From the NCBI RefSeq assembly GCF_003945385.1, contig NZ_AP018920.1, forward strand, positions 5,890,001 through 5,954,000: a stretch of 64,000 nt of DNA, in the 5' to 3' direction. Made by a program: the position numbers and the translations under genes. The DNA comes from Pseudonocardia autotrophica (lineage in GTDB: Bacteria; Actinomycetota; Actinomycetes; Mycobacteriales; Pseudonocardiaceae). Numbering within the stretch: position 1 is the first letter of the stretch; the number at the start of each line of letters is the position of its first letter. Below are positions 48,802 through 57,690 of this stretch, one piece after another. The notes below the pieces were generated by a model. The model had not been told where the DNA came from. It was given only the letters and a program-made list of their open reading frames with translations, and did not search any database.

Positions 48802-50903
48802 ACCCCGATCGCTCCGTGCAGGTTGCGGATCGCCACCACCGCCGGCCGGGGCTGGCTGGCACCGCCGTCCGGCCAGTGCGACGCCGGCTGCTCCGGTGAG
48901 GCGTCGTCGAGGTCGCCGGGGTGTTGCACCGAGACCAGCGCGAAGTTCTCGGTGACGACCGGGCCGCAGCACTCGGAACCGACCGGCACGCTGGCGAACA
49001 GCCGGGTCGAGCCGCGCTGCGGCCCCTCCAGCACGACGCCGTAGAGCCCGTCGTTGATCTTCAGCGCCTGGGTGGAGTCGGTCGCGATCCAGAGGTTGCC
49101 GTACTGGTCGAACGCGACGTTGTCCGGCGAGGTGATCGGGCTGACCTGGGACTTGTCGAACCCGCCGAAGTAGGTCGACGGGTCCGCCGGGTCGCCGCAG
49201 ACCAGCAGGATGTCCCAGCCGAAGGTGGTCGCCGCCGGGTCGTCGCCCTGCTCGGTCAGCTCGATCACGTGCCCGTGCTGGTTGGCGTGCCGCGGGTTCG
49301 CCTCGTCGGCGCCCGCCTCGCCTGCCTTGCCGCGGTCGGAGTTGTTGGTGCAGGCGATGTACACCTTGCCGGTCCGCGGGTTCGGCTCCACGTCCTCGGG
49401 CCGGTCCATCTTGGTCGCGCCGGCCCGGTCCGCGGCGAGCCGGGTGAACACGAAGACGTCCGCCACGCTCATCCCGTCCACGAAGGACGTCGTGGTGGAT
49501 GCCAGCGGTGTCCACGTCCCGCCGCCGTCGAACCGGCCGTCGCTCGGGAGTGCACCGTCGCCGGTGATCTCGGCGGCCGGGCTGTTCCCGGTGAAGGTCG
49601 CGACGTAGAGCGTGCCGGAGGCGAGCAGCCCCGCGTTGTGCTCGCGGGCGGCCCGGCTGTTGCCGCGGCGCATCGCCCGGTCGGACACGAACTTGTAGAC
49701 GTAGTCGAAGCGCTCGTCGTCGCCCATGTAGACGACCGGGCGTCCGTCGCGGGTGAGTGCGACGGTCGCGCCCTCGTGCTTGAACCGGCCGAGCGCGGTG
49801 TGCTTGACCGGCTTCGCCGAGGGGTCGTGCGGGTCGATCTCGACGATGTAGCCGAACCGGTTCGCCTCGTTCGGCTCCTGCGCGAGGTCCCAGCGCGGGT
49901 CGACCCGCTCCCACCGGCGCTCGGACGGGCCCTCTTCGAAGCCGTACCGCTCGGCCCTCGGGTCGGTCACCGGGCCGGAGGCGAAGTAGCCGTCGAAGTT
50001 CTCCTCGCCGGTCAGGAAGGTGCCCCACGGGGTGGTGCCGCCGGCACAGTTGCCGATCATGCCCAGGACCGCGCGGCCGGTCGGGTCGGCGGCGGTCCGC
50101 AGTACCTCGGCACCGGCCGCCGGGCCGTCGAGCACCATCGGGGTGTCCGCGGTGATCCGCCGGTTGAGCCGCCCGGCCCGGTCGTGGTGCAGCTCCCCGG
50201 TCCTGCGGTCCCGGACGACCTCGACGACCGCGCCACCGTGCGCGGCGATCCCGATCCGGATCTGCTCCTCGGTGGGGTTCTCCTCGTCGAACCCGCGGAA
50301 CATCAGCGGTTCCAGCGTGTACTCGTGGTTGGAGTACATGATGTGCCGCTTCCCGGCGCCGTCGAGCGGCAGGATCCCGCAGAAGTCGTTGTTGTAGCCG
50401 AACTGGCGGGCCTGCGCGGCCGCGCTCTGGTTCTCGAAGTCGAACTCCGGGGCGTCCGGGAAGATCGGGTCACCCCAGCGGACGACGACGTTGCTCGCGT
50501 AGCCGGGCGGGACCCGGACGGCGTCGTCGACGTTCGGGGCGACGGTCTCGTAGCGCAGTCCGCGTGGCGGCTGCTGCCCGCCGCCCGGCCCTCCCTCGGG
50601 CGTGGCCGGGGTCGCGGCGGCGGTGCCCGCGGTGCCGGCACCGGTGGTGGCGAGCCCGGCGCCGGTGGCCAGTCCGAGCACCGCACCGGCCCGGAGCGCA
50701 CCCCGGCGGTCCAGCACGGTGCGCAGGACATCACCGAAGTACCCGTTGGAGGACGTGTTGGGCTCCGGCCGGGAACACGCGTCCCCGCAGCGGTAGCGGC
50801 AGGTCAGGCCCTGGCGGCCGAGCGGGAGCAGGCGCAGGCCCGACTCGCGGCCTGCTTCTGTTGCTGCATCTGCTTCTGCGGGATCCGGGCAGCACTGGGC
50901 CAC
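48798..50903 (-). CDS. phoX: PhoX-family alkaline phosphatase (DUF839)
   Basis: 701 residues. PhoX enzymes are exported, calcium/iron-dependent phosphatases that release phosphate from organic esters. The N-terminal region TCRYRCGDACSRPEPNTSSN and YFGDVL is typical of actinobacterial members, followed by a Tat-like segment (DRRGALRAGAVLGLATGAGL). Family blocks include FGYNNDFCGILPL, MYSNHEYT, GMIGNCAGGTTPWGTFLTGEENFDGYF, EIDPHDPSAKPVKHTALGRFKHEGA, and CTNNSDRG near the C-terminal third. GTG at 50903 is chosen because AGGAGG lies seven bases upstream; an upstream start would place that site inside the gene. Phosphate starvation control is expected but I found no clear PHO box. Confidence 0.93.
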   Translation of the reverse strand: MAQCCPDPAEADAATEAGRESGLRLLPLGRQGLTCRYRCGDACSRPEPNTSSNGYFGDVLRTVLDRRGALRAGAVLGLATGAGLATTGAGTAGTAAATPATPEGGPGGGQQPPRGLRYETVAPNVDDAVRVPPGYASNVVVRWGDPIFPDAPEFDFENQSAAAQARQFGYNNDFCGILPLDGAGKRHIMYSNHEYTLEPLMFRGFDEENPTEEQIRIGIAAHGGAVVEVVRDRRTGELHHDRAGRLNRRITADTPMVLDGPAAGAEVLRTAADPTGRAVLGMIGNCAGGTTPWGTFLTGEENFDGYFASGPVTDPRAERYGFEEGPSERRWERVDPRWDLAQEPNEANRFGYIVEIDPHDPSAKPVKHTALGRFKHEGATVALTRDGRPVVYMGDDERFDYVYKFVSDRAMRRGNSRAAREHNAGLLASGTLYVATFTGNSPAAEITGDGALPSDGRFDGGGTWTPLASTTTSFVDGMSVADVFVFTRLAADRAGATKMDRPEDVEPNPRTGKVYIACTNNSDRGKAGEAGADEANPRHANQHGHVIELTEQGDDPAATTFGWDILLVCGDPADPSTYFGGFDKSQVSPITSPDNVAFDQYGNLWIATDSTQALKINDGLYGVVLEGPQRGSTRLFASVPVGSECCGPVVTENFALVSVQHPGDLDDASPEQPASHWPDGGASQPRPAVVAIRNLHGAIGV

Positions 50904-51068
50904 GGTCGTCCTCCTGGAACGTGGTGGGGACGGACGGTGTCGGGTCACAACCGTCCGATGCCCGCATCAGACCAGGCGAACCCACCCATCGGGTGATCCA
51001 GGAGTGGCCAACGGGTGAACGCCACCACGCAGCGACGTGGCCTCGGACACCAGCATGATCCGCGTCTC

Positions 51069-51105
51069 GGGAGTGCAGCGTGCCCGTACGGACACCGGCA
51101 CTCCC
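51069..51105. promoter_or_regulatory. Hairpin in the PhoX upstream region
   Basis: Perfect 8-bp inverted repeat GGGAGTGC (51069-51076) / GCACTCCC (51098-51105) with a 21-base loop containing CCGTACGG. It is flanked by copies of GGATCAT (51113, 51143) and its complement ATGATCC (51056). It may be an operator for phoX; the role is inferred. Confidence 0.4.
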
Positions 51106-51129
51106 AAGACAGGGATCATGGAACAGAAT

Positions 51130-51168
51130 CCGGGCCGGGGCGGGATCATGCCGCGCACCCCGGCCCGG
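51130..51168. terminator. GC-rich hairpin downstream of the response regulator gene
   Basis: Perfect 11-bp inverted repeat CCGGGCCGGGG (51130-51140) / CCCCGGCCCGG (51158-51168) with a 17-base loop, 27 bp past the response regulator stop. It is likely a terminator for that leftward gene; there is no T-run. Confidence 0.6.
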
Positions 51169-51195
51169 GAGTCGTACCCGGTGCCCAGACCGGTG

Positions 51196-51924
51196 TCAGA
51201 CGATGCCCTGGCGGGCCGCGGTGTAGACGATCTCGGTGCGCCGCCGGACCTCCAGCTTGTCGCGCAGGTTGCGCACGTGGAACTTCACCGTGGCCTCCGA
51301 GATCCGCAGCCGGGTGCCGATCTCCCGGTTGCTCATGCCGACCGCGAGCAACCGCAGTACCTGGTTCTCCCGGTCGGTGAGCAGCGAGGTCTTGCACAGG
51401 TCGGGGCCGGTGTCCTGGGTGTTCTCGCGCAGTACCTGCAGCGGCCCGGCGCCGCCGGTCCCGGGATCGAACACGCCCTCGCCGCGCAGCACCGCCCGCA
51501 CCGACCGCACGATCTCCGCGGTGTCGGCGCCCTTGCGCAGGTAGCCGTGCACGCCGAGCCGGACGGTGCGCATCATCGCGTCCCGGTCCCGGCAGCCGGT
51601 CAGGACCAGGATCTTCGTCCCGCGGCAGCGCTCCAGCAGGGCCCGGACCAGGTCCAGTCCCGGGCGCTCGTCCCGGCCGAACTCGATGTCCACGATGATC
51701 ACGTCCGGGCGCGCGCGCTCGGCCGCCATCAGGGCGTCCCTCGGGGAGGAGGCCTCACCGGCGGGGGCGAGATCGGGCTCCGCGGTCAGCAGCGCACGCA
51801 GTCCGTGCCGGACGACCGGCTCGGAGTCGATGACCAGGACCCGGGCCGCCCGCCGGACCACATCGGCGGAGTCGCCGCCACGGACCTGAACGTCGGTGGC
51901 TCCCCGAACGGCTTCGAGCGTCAT
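51196..51924 (-). CDS. Orphan NarL/FixJ-type response regulator
   Basis: 242 residues. The receiver domain (about 28-145) has the phospho-acceptor Asp79 (VIIVDIEFG), Thr109 (VLTG) and Lys131 (YLRKG). The LuxR-type HTH (about 180-240) reads LTDRENQVLRLLAVGMSNREI and ISEATVKFHVRNLRDKL. The acidic pocket is Asp33 and Glu35 (VIDSEP). ATG at 51924 follows GGAGGAC; the upstream extension of the frame has no ribosome site. No histidine kinase gene is adjacent. It is divergent from the GAF-domain regulator, so the two may share control of the region between them. Confidence 0.92.
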   Translation of the reverse strand: MTLEAVRGATDVQVRGGDSADVVRRAARVLVIDSEPVVRHGLRALLTAEPDLAPAGEASSPRDALMAAERARPDVIIVDIEFGRDERPGLDLVRALLERCRGTKILVLTGCRDRDAMMRTVRLGVHGYLRKGADTAEIVRSVRAVLRGEGVFDPGTGGAGPLQVLRENTQDTGPDLCKTSLLTDRENQVLRLLAVGMSNREIGTRLRISEATVKFHVRNLRDKLEVRRRTEIVYTAARQGIV

Positions 51925-51991
51925 CGCTGTCCTCCGGTGCGTACTACCGGGCCGCCTTCGTGACGACCCGGACGCCACCGTAGGACGGGTT

Positions 51992-52009
51992 ACGTTGCCC
52001 GCACGTTGC
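51992..52009. promoter_or_regulatory. ACGTTGC direct repeat between two divergent regulator genes
   Basis: ACGTTGC occurs at 51992-51998 and 52003-52009, 11 bp apart (one helical turn), and the complement GCAAC follows at 52031. TATGCT at 52074-52079 is a plausible -10 for the rightward regulator gene. The repeats could be an operator. Confidence 0.4.
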
Positions 52010-52181
52010 GCTCGTCCGGACACGGTGGGTGCAACCGTCTGAGCAGGCAGGTCGGCGGGGTCGTCTCTGCGGGTATGCTCCCGGTCCAGGAACGGCGAAC
52101 CCACGGTGGCGATCCCGCGACGGAGCGGAACCGCATGGCGAGGCGCCCGCTCGGCGCCCGCGGCTGAAACGGGGAGGCGAC

Positions 52182-53675
52182 ATGCTCGACGCAGACGGAG
52201 GATCGGCCGCCGACGAGCTCGTCGCCGACGCGAACCGGCTGCGCCGCATCTACGACGACGAACTCGGTGCCGGCGGGTCAGCCGGCGCGCCGCGGCCGGT
52301 GGTATCGGATTCGTGGCAGCGCAGCCTCGCCGCCCTGGTCGATCCGGAGAGCAGGCTGCCCCCGCTGGTCTTCCACGCCGACGAGCTGCGCGAGGTCCGG
52401 GAGAACCATCCGCTGCACGCGGTGATGCCGCTGCTGCGCAACACCCTGGTGAGCATCGCGGACGAGGCGATGCACGTCATGCTGGTGACCGACGCCGACG
52501 GCCACGTGCTCTGGCGGGACGGCGCGCACGGCCTGATGCACTCCGCCGACGACGTCGGGCTCTGCGAGGGCACCCGCTGGACCGAGGACGCGATCGGGAC
52601 GAACGCGATGGGTACCGCGCTCGCCCTCGACCGGCCGATGCGCATCCACTCCGCCGAGCACCTGGTGCGCACCTACCACGACTGGACGTGCGTGGCCGCG
52701 CCCGTGCACGACCCGGACACCGGCGACACCATCGGGGCCATCGACATCTCCGGGCCGCTGCACACCGTGCACCCGGCGCTGGTCCAGCTCGTCACCGCCA
52801 CCGCCCATCTCGCCGAGAACCAGCTGCGGGTACGGCTCGCGATCGCCGACGAGCGACTGCGGGTGAAGAACATGCCGCACCTGTCCGCGCTGCGCGGCGC
52901 GGAGGGCGCGCTGCTCTCGCCGAGCGGGCGGGTGATCGCGAGCGAGCCCTACGGCCGGTTCCCGGAGCGGATCCGGGTCGAGCAGGGCGTCGAGCGGGTC
53001 CAGCTGGGGGACGGCCGGGAGATGGCCGTCGAGCAGCTGTCCGAGGGGTACCTGCTGGTGCCGCCGTCGCGGCGCCGGAGCCGGGTGACGCGGCCCGCCG
53101 GGTCGTCGCTCGCCCTGCGGTTCACCGGTGGTGCCGGGCCGCGGATCACCCTCGACGGAACGGATTCCGCGGCGACCCTGCGCCCGGCCGAGATCCTCAC
53201 CGCGCTGGCCCTGCATCCCGACGGGCTGTCCGGTGAGCAGCTCACGCTGATGCTCTACGGGGAGGACGGCAACCCGACGACGGTGCGCGGCGAGATCCAC
53301 CGGCTGCGCAGCTCGCTGGGCGCCGATCTGCTGCTGACCCGGCCGTACCGGCTGGCGACCGAGCCGGACGCCGACTTCCTTCGGATGCGGGCCGCACTGC
53401 GCGAGGGCCGCATCGCCGATGCGCTCGACGCGTGCCGCGGTGAGCTGCTGCCCCGCTCGGACGCGCCGGCGGTGCGGGAACTGCGTGACGAGCTGGCCGC
53501 CGGGCTGCGGCACGCGATCCTCGCGACCGACGACGCCGGGCTGCTGCACCGCTTCACCGGGCATCCGCTCGGCGGCGACGACCTGCAGGTGCACGAGCGC
53601 CTGCTGGACCTGCTCGACCGCGACGACCCGCGACGACCCGCGGTCGCGGCCCGCGCGGAGCGCCTGCTCACCTGA
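52182..53675 (+). CDS. GAF-domain transcriptional regulator with C-terminal winged helix
   Basis: 497 residues from an ATG preceded by GGGGAGG. The N-terminal part (about 40-230) is an AcoR-like GAF sensor: SDSWQRSLAALVDPES, then RWTEDAIGTNAMGTALALDRP, and CVAAPVHDPDTGDTIGAIDISG. The C-terminal part (about 330-497) has a winged-helix segment (LSGEQLTLMLYGEDGNPTTVRGE with IHRLRSSLG) followed by a BTAD-like helical region. There is no sigma-54 AAA+ domain, unlike enterobacterial AcoR. Relatives in actinobacteria often sit beside aldehyde or alcohol dehydrogenase genes, but none is present here, so the target is unknown. Confidence 0.86.
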   Translation: MLDADGGSAADELVADANRLRRIYDDELGAGGSAGAPRPVVSDSWQRSLAALVDPESRLPPLVFHADELREVRENHPLHAVMPLLRNTLVSIADEAMHVMLVTDADGHVLWRDGAHGLMHSADDVGLCEGTRWTEDAIGTNAMGTALALDRPMRIHSAEHLVRTYHDWTCVAAPVHDPDTGDTIGAIDISGPLHTVHPALVQLVTATAHLAENQLRVRLAIADERLRVKNMPHLSALRGAEGALLSPSGRVIASEPYGRFPERIRVEQGVERVQLGDGREMAVEQLSEGYLLVPPSRRRSRVTRPAGSSLALRFTGGAGPRITLDGTDSAATLRPAEILTALALHPDGLSGEQLTLMLYGEDGNPTTVRGEIHRLRSSLGADLLLTRPYRLATEPDADFLRMRAALREGRIADALDACRGELLPRSDAPAVRELRDELAAGLRHAILATDDAGLLHRFTGHPLGGDDLQVHERLLDLLDRDDPRRPAVAARAERLLT

Positions 53676-53694
53676 GCCACCCGCCCCGGGCTCA
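53673..53694. terminator. Hairpin shared by two convergent stop codons
   Basis: TGAGCC (53673-53678) and GGCTCA (53689-53694) form a perfect inverted repeat with a 10-base loop. Each arm contains the TGA stop of one of the convergent genes. It could end transcription in both directions, but the stem is short. Confidence 0.5.
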
Positions 53695-56600
53695 GGACCG
53701 GGTGGCCAGCGGGCTGTCCGGCTCGGGTTCCAGCTCGCCCGCCCGCCACAGCGCGGCGTAGCGCCCGCCGGCACCCACCAGCTCGTCGTGCGTGCCCTGC
53801 TCGACGATCCGGCCCTCGGCCAGCACGACGATCCGGTCCGACCGGCGGGCGGTCTGCAGCCGGTGCGCCACCACGAACGCCGTCCGCCGGGACGACACCC
53901 GCTCCCCGGCCGCCAGCACGGTCGCCTCGGTCGCCGGGTCCAGTGCCGCGGTCGCCTCGTCGAAGATCAGCACGTCCGGGTCGACCAGCTCGGCGCGGGC
54001 CAGCGCCACCAGCTGCCGCTGCCCGGCCGACAGCCCCTGGCCGCGCTCACCGACCGGGGTGCGGAACCCGGACGGCAACGACCGCACCAGGTCGAGCGCA
54101 CCGACCGCGCGGGCCGCCGCCTCGATCCGCGCGGGCGACGCATCCGGCCGCCCGTACGCGATGTTGGACGCGACGTCGCCGGTGAACAGGTGCGCCTCCT
54201 GCGGGACGACGCCGAGCCGGGAGCGGTATCCGGCGAGTGGGTAACGACGGACGTCGACGCCGTCGACCCGCACCTGCCCCTCGCCGGTGTCGTAGAACCG
54301 GGCCAGCAGCTTGATCAGCGTGGACTTGCCGGCCCCGGTCGCCCCGACCAGCGCGACCGTCTCCCCCGGCGCGACCCGCAGCGAGATGTCGTCCAGGGCC
54401 GGCCGGTCGACCCCGGCGTAGCGGAAGGTGACGTGCTCCAGCTCGACCTCGCCACGCAGCCGCGCCGGCACCTCGACCGGCTCCAGGTCGCCGCCGCGGC
54501 CCGCCCGGTCGGGCACCGAGGTGGTGGTGCGCAGCAGCTCGGCGATCCGGTTCAACCCGACCCGGGCCTGCTGGTAGCCGTCGAACACCTGGGACAGCTG
54601 CTGGACGGGGCCGAAGAACAGGGTCAGGTACAGCAGGAACGCGAGGAGCACACCGGGCGTCATCTGCTCGGCGGCGATCCGCGCGCCGCCGACGCCGAGC
54701 ACGACCGCGGTCGCGACGTCGGAGAGCAGCGCGACGAACGGGAAGTAGGTGGCGATGTAGCGCTGGGCCCGCAGCCGCGACCGGCGGTAGGCATCCGAAC
54801 GCTCGCCGAACAGGTCGTAGCTGAGCTCCTCCCGCACGTAGGCCTGCGCGATGCGGACGCCGGTGACGTTCTCCTGGAGATCGGCGTTGACGACGCTGAC
54901 CCGTTCCCGGGCCTCGGCGTAGGCTCGCGAGGAGTAGCGGCGGAAGACCACGGTGCCGGCCAGCAGCAGCGGGAGCAGCCAGCCCAGCGCGTAGAGCGCC
55001 AGCTCCGCGTCGGTCAGCACCAGCGCCACCGCGACGCCGGCGATCGTCAGCAGGCTGACCACGGCCTGTGCCAGACCGGTCTGCAGGAACGTCGACAAAG
55101 CGTCGACGTCGGTGGTCATCCGGGTCATGATCCGGCCGGAGAGCTCGCGCTCGTAGTAGTCGAGCCCGAGCCGCTGCAGGTGCGCGTAGCTGCGGATCCG
55201 CAGCAGATAGAGCAGGCTCTCGCCGGCGCGGGCGGTGATCAGGGTCTGGAAGCCGACCACGACCGCGTCGATCAGCACCACCAGCAGCCCGACCAGCGCC
55301 GCGATGACCAGCACGCGGGTCGCGCCGTCGACGATGCCGGAGTCGACCGCGACCCGGGCCAGGGTCGGCAGGGCGAGGGTGGCCAGCGCGTCGGCGATCA
55401 TCAGCGCGATGCCCAGCACGAGCAGCGGCCGAACCGGTCGCAGCAGCGACGACAGCCGGAAGTCCGGGTCCGGTGCGGTCGGGTCGCCGCCACCGCGCAA
55501 CTGCGGCGACTCGTCGGGCGGGCGCAGCTTCGCGACGGCGTCCAGCAGCTCCGGGGTGGCGCTCACCGAGCCGGCCCATCCGGCGGCGCCGCCACCCGCC
55601 TCGCGACCGAGCGCCCGGTCCGGATCATCCACGACCTCCCCGGTCGCCGGCCACAGCTCCGGCGTGGCCGCGGCGACCGCCACCCCCGCATCCGGGGTCC
55701 CCGGACCGGCGGCCGCCGAGGCACCCGATCCCGCATCCGGGGTGGCCCGGCCGGTCGCCGGCGCACCGTCGTCCGGCCCCTGCGGTGCGCCCGCCGCCGG
55801 ATCCGGTTCCCGCCGGGCGGCGCCGCCCAGCTCGTCGACCGATCCGGTGGCCAGCAGCTCGCGGAAGAGCGGGCATCGGCCGCGCAGCTCGTCCTCGGTG
55901 CCGATGTCGACCACCCGGCCGCGATCGAGAACGGCGATCCGGTCGGCCAGTGCCAGCGTCGAGCGGCGGTGCGCCACCAGCAGCGTCGTGCGCTGCGCGG
56001 TCAGCTCGTGCAGCGTCTCGTGGATCGCCGCCTCGGTCGCCGTGTCCACCGCGGACGTCGCGTCGTCGAGCACGAGCACCCGCGGCTTCGAGAGCATCGC
56101 GCGGGCCAGCGCGATCCGCTGCCGCTGACCGCCGGACAGGGTCAGCCCGCGCTCGCCGACCTCGGTGTCGTAGCCGTCGGGCAGGTCCTCGACGAACCCG
56201 GCGACCTGCGCGGCCTCGGCGGCCGCCCGGATCTCCTCCTCGCTCGCGTCGGGCCTGCCGTAGGCGATGTTGTTGCGGATGGTGTCGGAGAAGAGGAACG
56301 CCTCCTCGAAGACCACCCCCAGCTCGGACCGCAGGTCGTAGCGCCGCAGCTCCCGCAGGTCGACACCGCCGATCCGCAGCGCACCGGCCTGCGGGTCGTA
56401 GAAGCGCGGCAGCAGCAGCGCGACCGTCGACTTGCCCGAACCGGCCGGCCCGACCAACGCGAGCGTCTCCCCCGGCTCGACCCGCAGCGACAGCTCGTCG
56501 AGCACCGGATCGGGCGCGGCGTGCCCGTCCGGCCCGGAGCCCGCCGGCTCGTAACCGAACCGGACGGCGTCGAGCTCCACCGTGAGCGGCCCGGCCGGCA

Positions 56601-57609
56601 GCTCGCGGGGCTCCGCCGGGTCGACCACCTCGGACTCGGAGTCGACGATCTCGTATACCCGCTCCGCGGCGGCCCGGGTGAGCTGTGCGGTGACCACCAG
56701 CGCACCGATCAGCCGGGCCGGCCCGACCAGCATCCCGACGTAGGCGGTGAAGGCCAGGAAGGTGCCGATATCGATCGAGCCCTGCGCGGCCATGTACCCG
56801 CCGACCCCGATCACCGCGACCTGGCCGAGGCCGGGCAGCGCGAGCAACGCCGGATTGAGCCGGGCGGTCAGCCCGGCGGCGCGCAGCCGCTCACCGTAGA
56901 GCCGGTGCGCCCGCTGCTCCAGGTCGGCGGTCTCGCGCTCCTCCTGGCCGAAACCCTTCACCACGCGGACGCCGGTGACGGTCTCCTCGACCTGCTGGGC
57001 AATCTCGGCGGCCCGCTGCTGGGCCGACCAGGTCGCCGGGAACAGCGCACGGCGGATCCGGTTGGTCGCCAGGAACGCCACCGGCAGCATGACGAGCGCG
57101 ATCACCGTGAGCAGCGGCGAGAGCCAGAGCATCGCCGCGACCGCGACGACGACCAGCACCACGGTGCCCGCCGAGAGCGGCACCATCGACAGGAAGCCCT
57201 GCACGAGCTGCAGGTCGGAGATCGACCGGGAGGCGACCTGCCCGGTGCGCAGCCGGTCCTGCCGCACCCCGTCCATCCGCTGGACCGCGGCGAACACCGC
57301 GCGGCGCAGATCGTGCTGGACGTTCAGCGCCATCTTGCCGCCGAGGTAGCGGCGCACGAAGGCGCCGGCGAACTTCACGACGCCCAGCACCAGCAGCGCG
57401 AGCACCGCGGGCATCAGGACGCCGGTGTCGCCGGCGACGACGCCGTTGACGCCCTCCCGGATCACCAGCGGCCCGACCGCCTCCAGCCCGACCCCGGCCA
57501 TCGACGCGGCCAGCGCGCCGATGGTGACGCGACGGTGCCGCAGACAGGCCTGCGCGAGGCGGCGGATCCAGCCCGGCCGGGCCGGACCTTCGAGGTGGGG
57601 GTGGGGCAC
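53692..57609 (-). CDS. Fused double ABC exporter (two permease-ATPase halves in one chain)
   Basis: 1305 residues with the order TMD1-NBD1-linker-TMD2-NBD2, a whole heterodimeric exporter in one chain. NBD1: Walker A GPAGSGKST (about 388), LSGGQRQR, Walker B VLVLDDATSAVD. NBD2: Walker A GATGAGKST (about 1093), LSAGQRQL, Walker B VLIFDEATAALD. So site 1 lacks the catalytic Glu and one signature is LSAGQ, giving one canonical and one degenerate ATP site. A long Pro/Ala/Gly linker (about 600-690) joins the halves. GTG at 57609 is chosen: TAGCCT ends seven bases before it, as in leaderless actinobacterial genes; a TTG at 57672 has no support. Substrate unknown; multidrug or lipid export is typical. 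Confidence 0.92.
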   Translation of the reverse strand: MPHPHLEGPARPGWIRRLAQACLRHRRVTIGALAASMAGVGLEAVGPLVIREGVNGVVAGDTGVLMPAVLALLVLGVVKFAGAFVRRYLGGKMALNVQHDLRRAVFAAVQRMDGVRQDRLRTGQVASRSISDLQLVQGFLSMVPLSAGTVVLVVVAVAAMLWLSPLLTVIALVMLPVAFLATNRIRRALFPATWSAQQRAAEIAQQVEETVTGVRVVKGFGQEERETADLEQRAHRLYGERLRAAGLTARLNPALLALPGLGQVAVIGVGGYMAAQGSIDIGTFLAFTAYVGMLVGPARLIGALVVTAQLTRAAAERVYEIVDSESEVVDPAEPRELPAGPLTVELDAVRFGYEPAGSGPDGHAAPDPVLDELSLRVEPGETLALVGPAGSGKSTVALLLPRFYDPQAGALRIGGVDLRELRRYDLRSELGVVFEEAFLFSDTIRNNIAYGRPDASEEEIRAAAEAAQVAGFVEDLPDGYDTEVGERGLTLSGGQRQRIALARAMLSKPRVLVLDDATSAVDTATEAAIHETLHELTAQRTTLLVAHRRSTLALADRIAVLDRGRVVDIGTEDELRGRCPLFRELLATGSVDELGGAARREPDPAAGAPQGPDDGAPATGRATPDAGSGASAAAGPGTPDAGVAVAAATPELWPATGEVVDDPDRALGREAGGGAAGWAGSVSATPELLDAVAKLRPPDESPQLRGGGDPTAPDPDFRLSSLLRPVRPLLVLGIALMIADALATLALPTLARVAVDSGIVDGATRVLVIAALVGLLVVLIDAVVVGFQTLITARAGESLLYLLRIRSYAHLQRLGLDYYERELSGRIMTRMTTDVDALSTFLQTGLAQAVVSLLTIAGVAVALVLTDAELALYALGWLLPLLLAGTVVFRRYSSRAYAEARERVSVVNADLQENVTGVRIAQAYVREELSYDLFGERSDAYRRSRLRAQRYIATYFPFVALLSDVATAVVLGVGGARIAAEQMTPGVLLAFLLYLTLFFGPVQQLSQVFDGYQQARVGLNRIAELLRTTTSVPDRAGRGGDLEPVEVPARLRGEVELEHVTFRYAGVDRPALDDISLRVAPGETVALVGATGAGKSTLIKLLARFYDTGEGQVRVDGVDVRRYPLAGYRSRLGVVPQEAHLFTGDVASNIAYGRPDASPARIEAAARAVGALDLVRSLPSGFRTPVGERGQGLSAGQRQLVALARAELVDPDVLIFDEATAALDPATEATVLAAGERVSSRRTAFVVAHRLQTARRSDRIVVLAEGRIVEQGTHDELVGAGGRYAALWRAGELEPEPDSPLATRS

Positions 57610-57616
57610 GTCGGTC

Positions 57617-57622
57617 AGGCTA
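57617..57622 (-). promoter_or_regulatory. Probable -10 of a leaderless promoter for the fused ABC gene
   Basis: Minus-strand TAGCCT (TANNNT) is followed by seven bases and then the GTG at 57609, with no ribosome-binding site. A direct repeat TGACCAGGGC at 57673-57682 and 57662-57671 (11 bp apart) lies upstream and could be an operator. Confidence 0.45.
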
Positions 57623-57690
57623 TGCCCGGCCCCCGACAGAAAGCCGCCCGGTTCCGGTCGGGCCCTGGTCAAGCCCTGGTCAGGCGCTGA

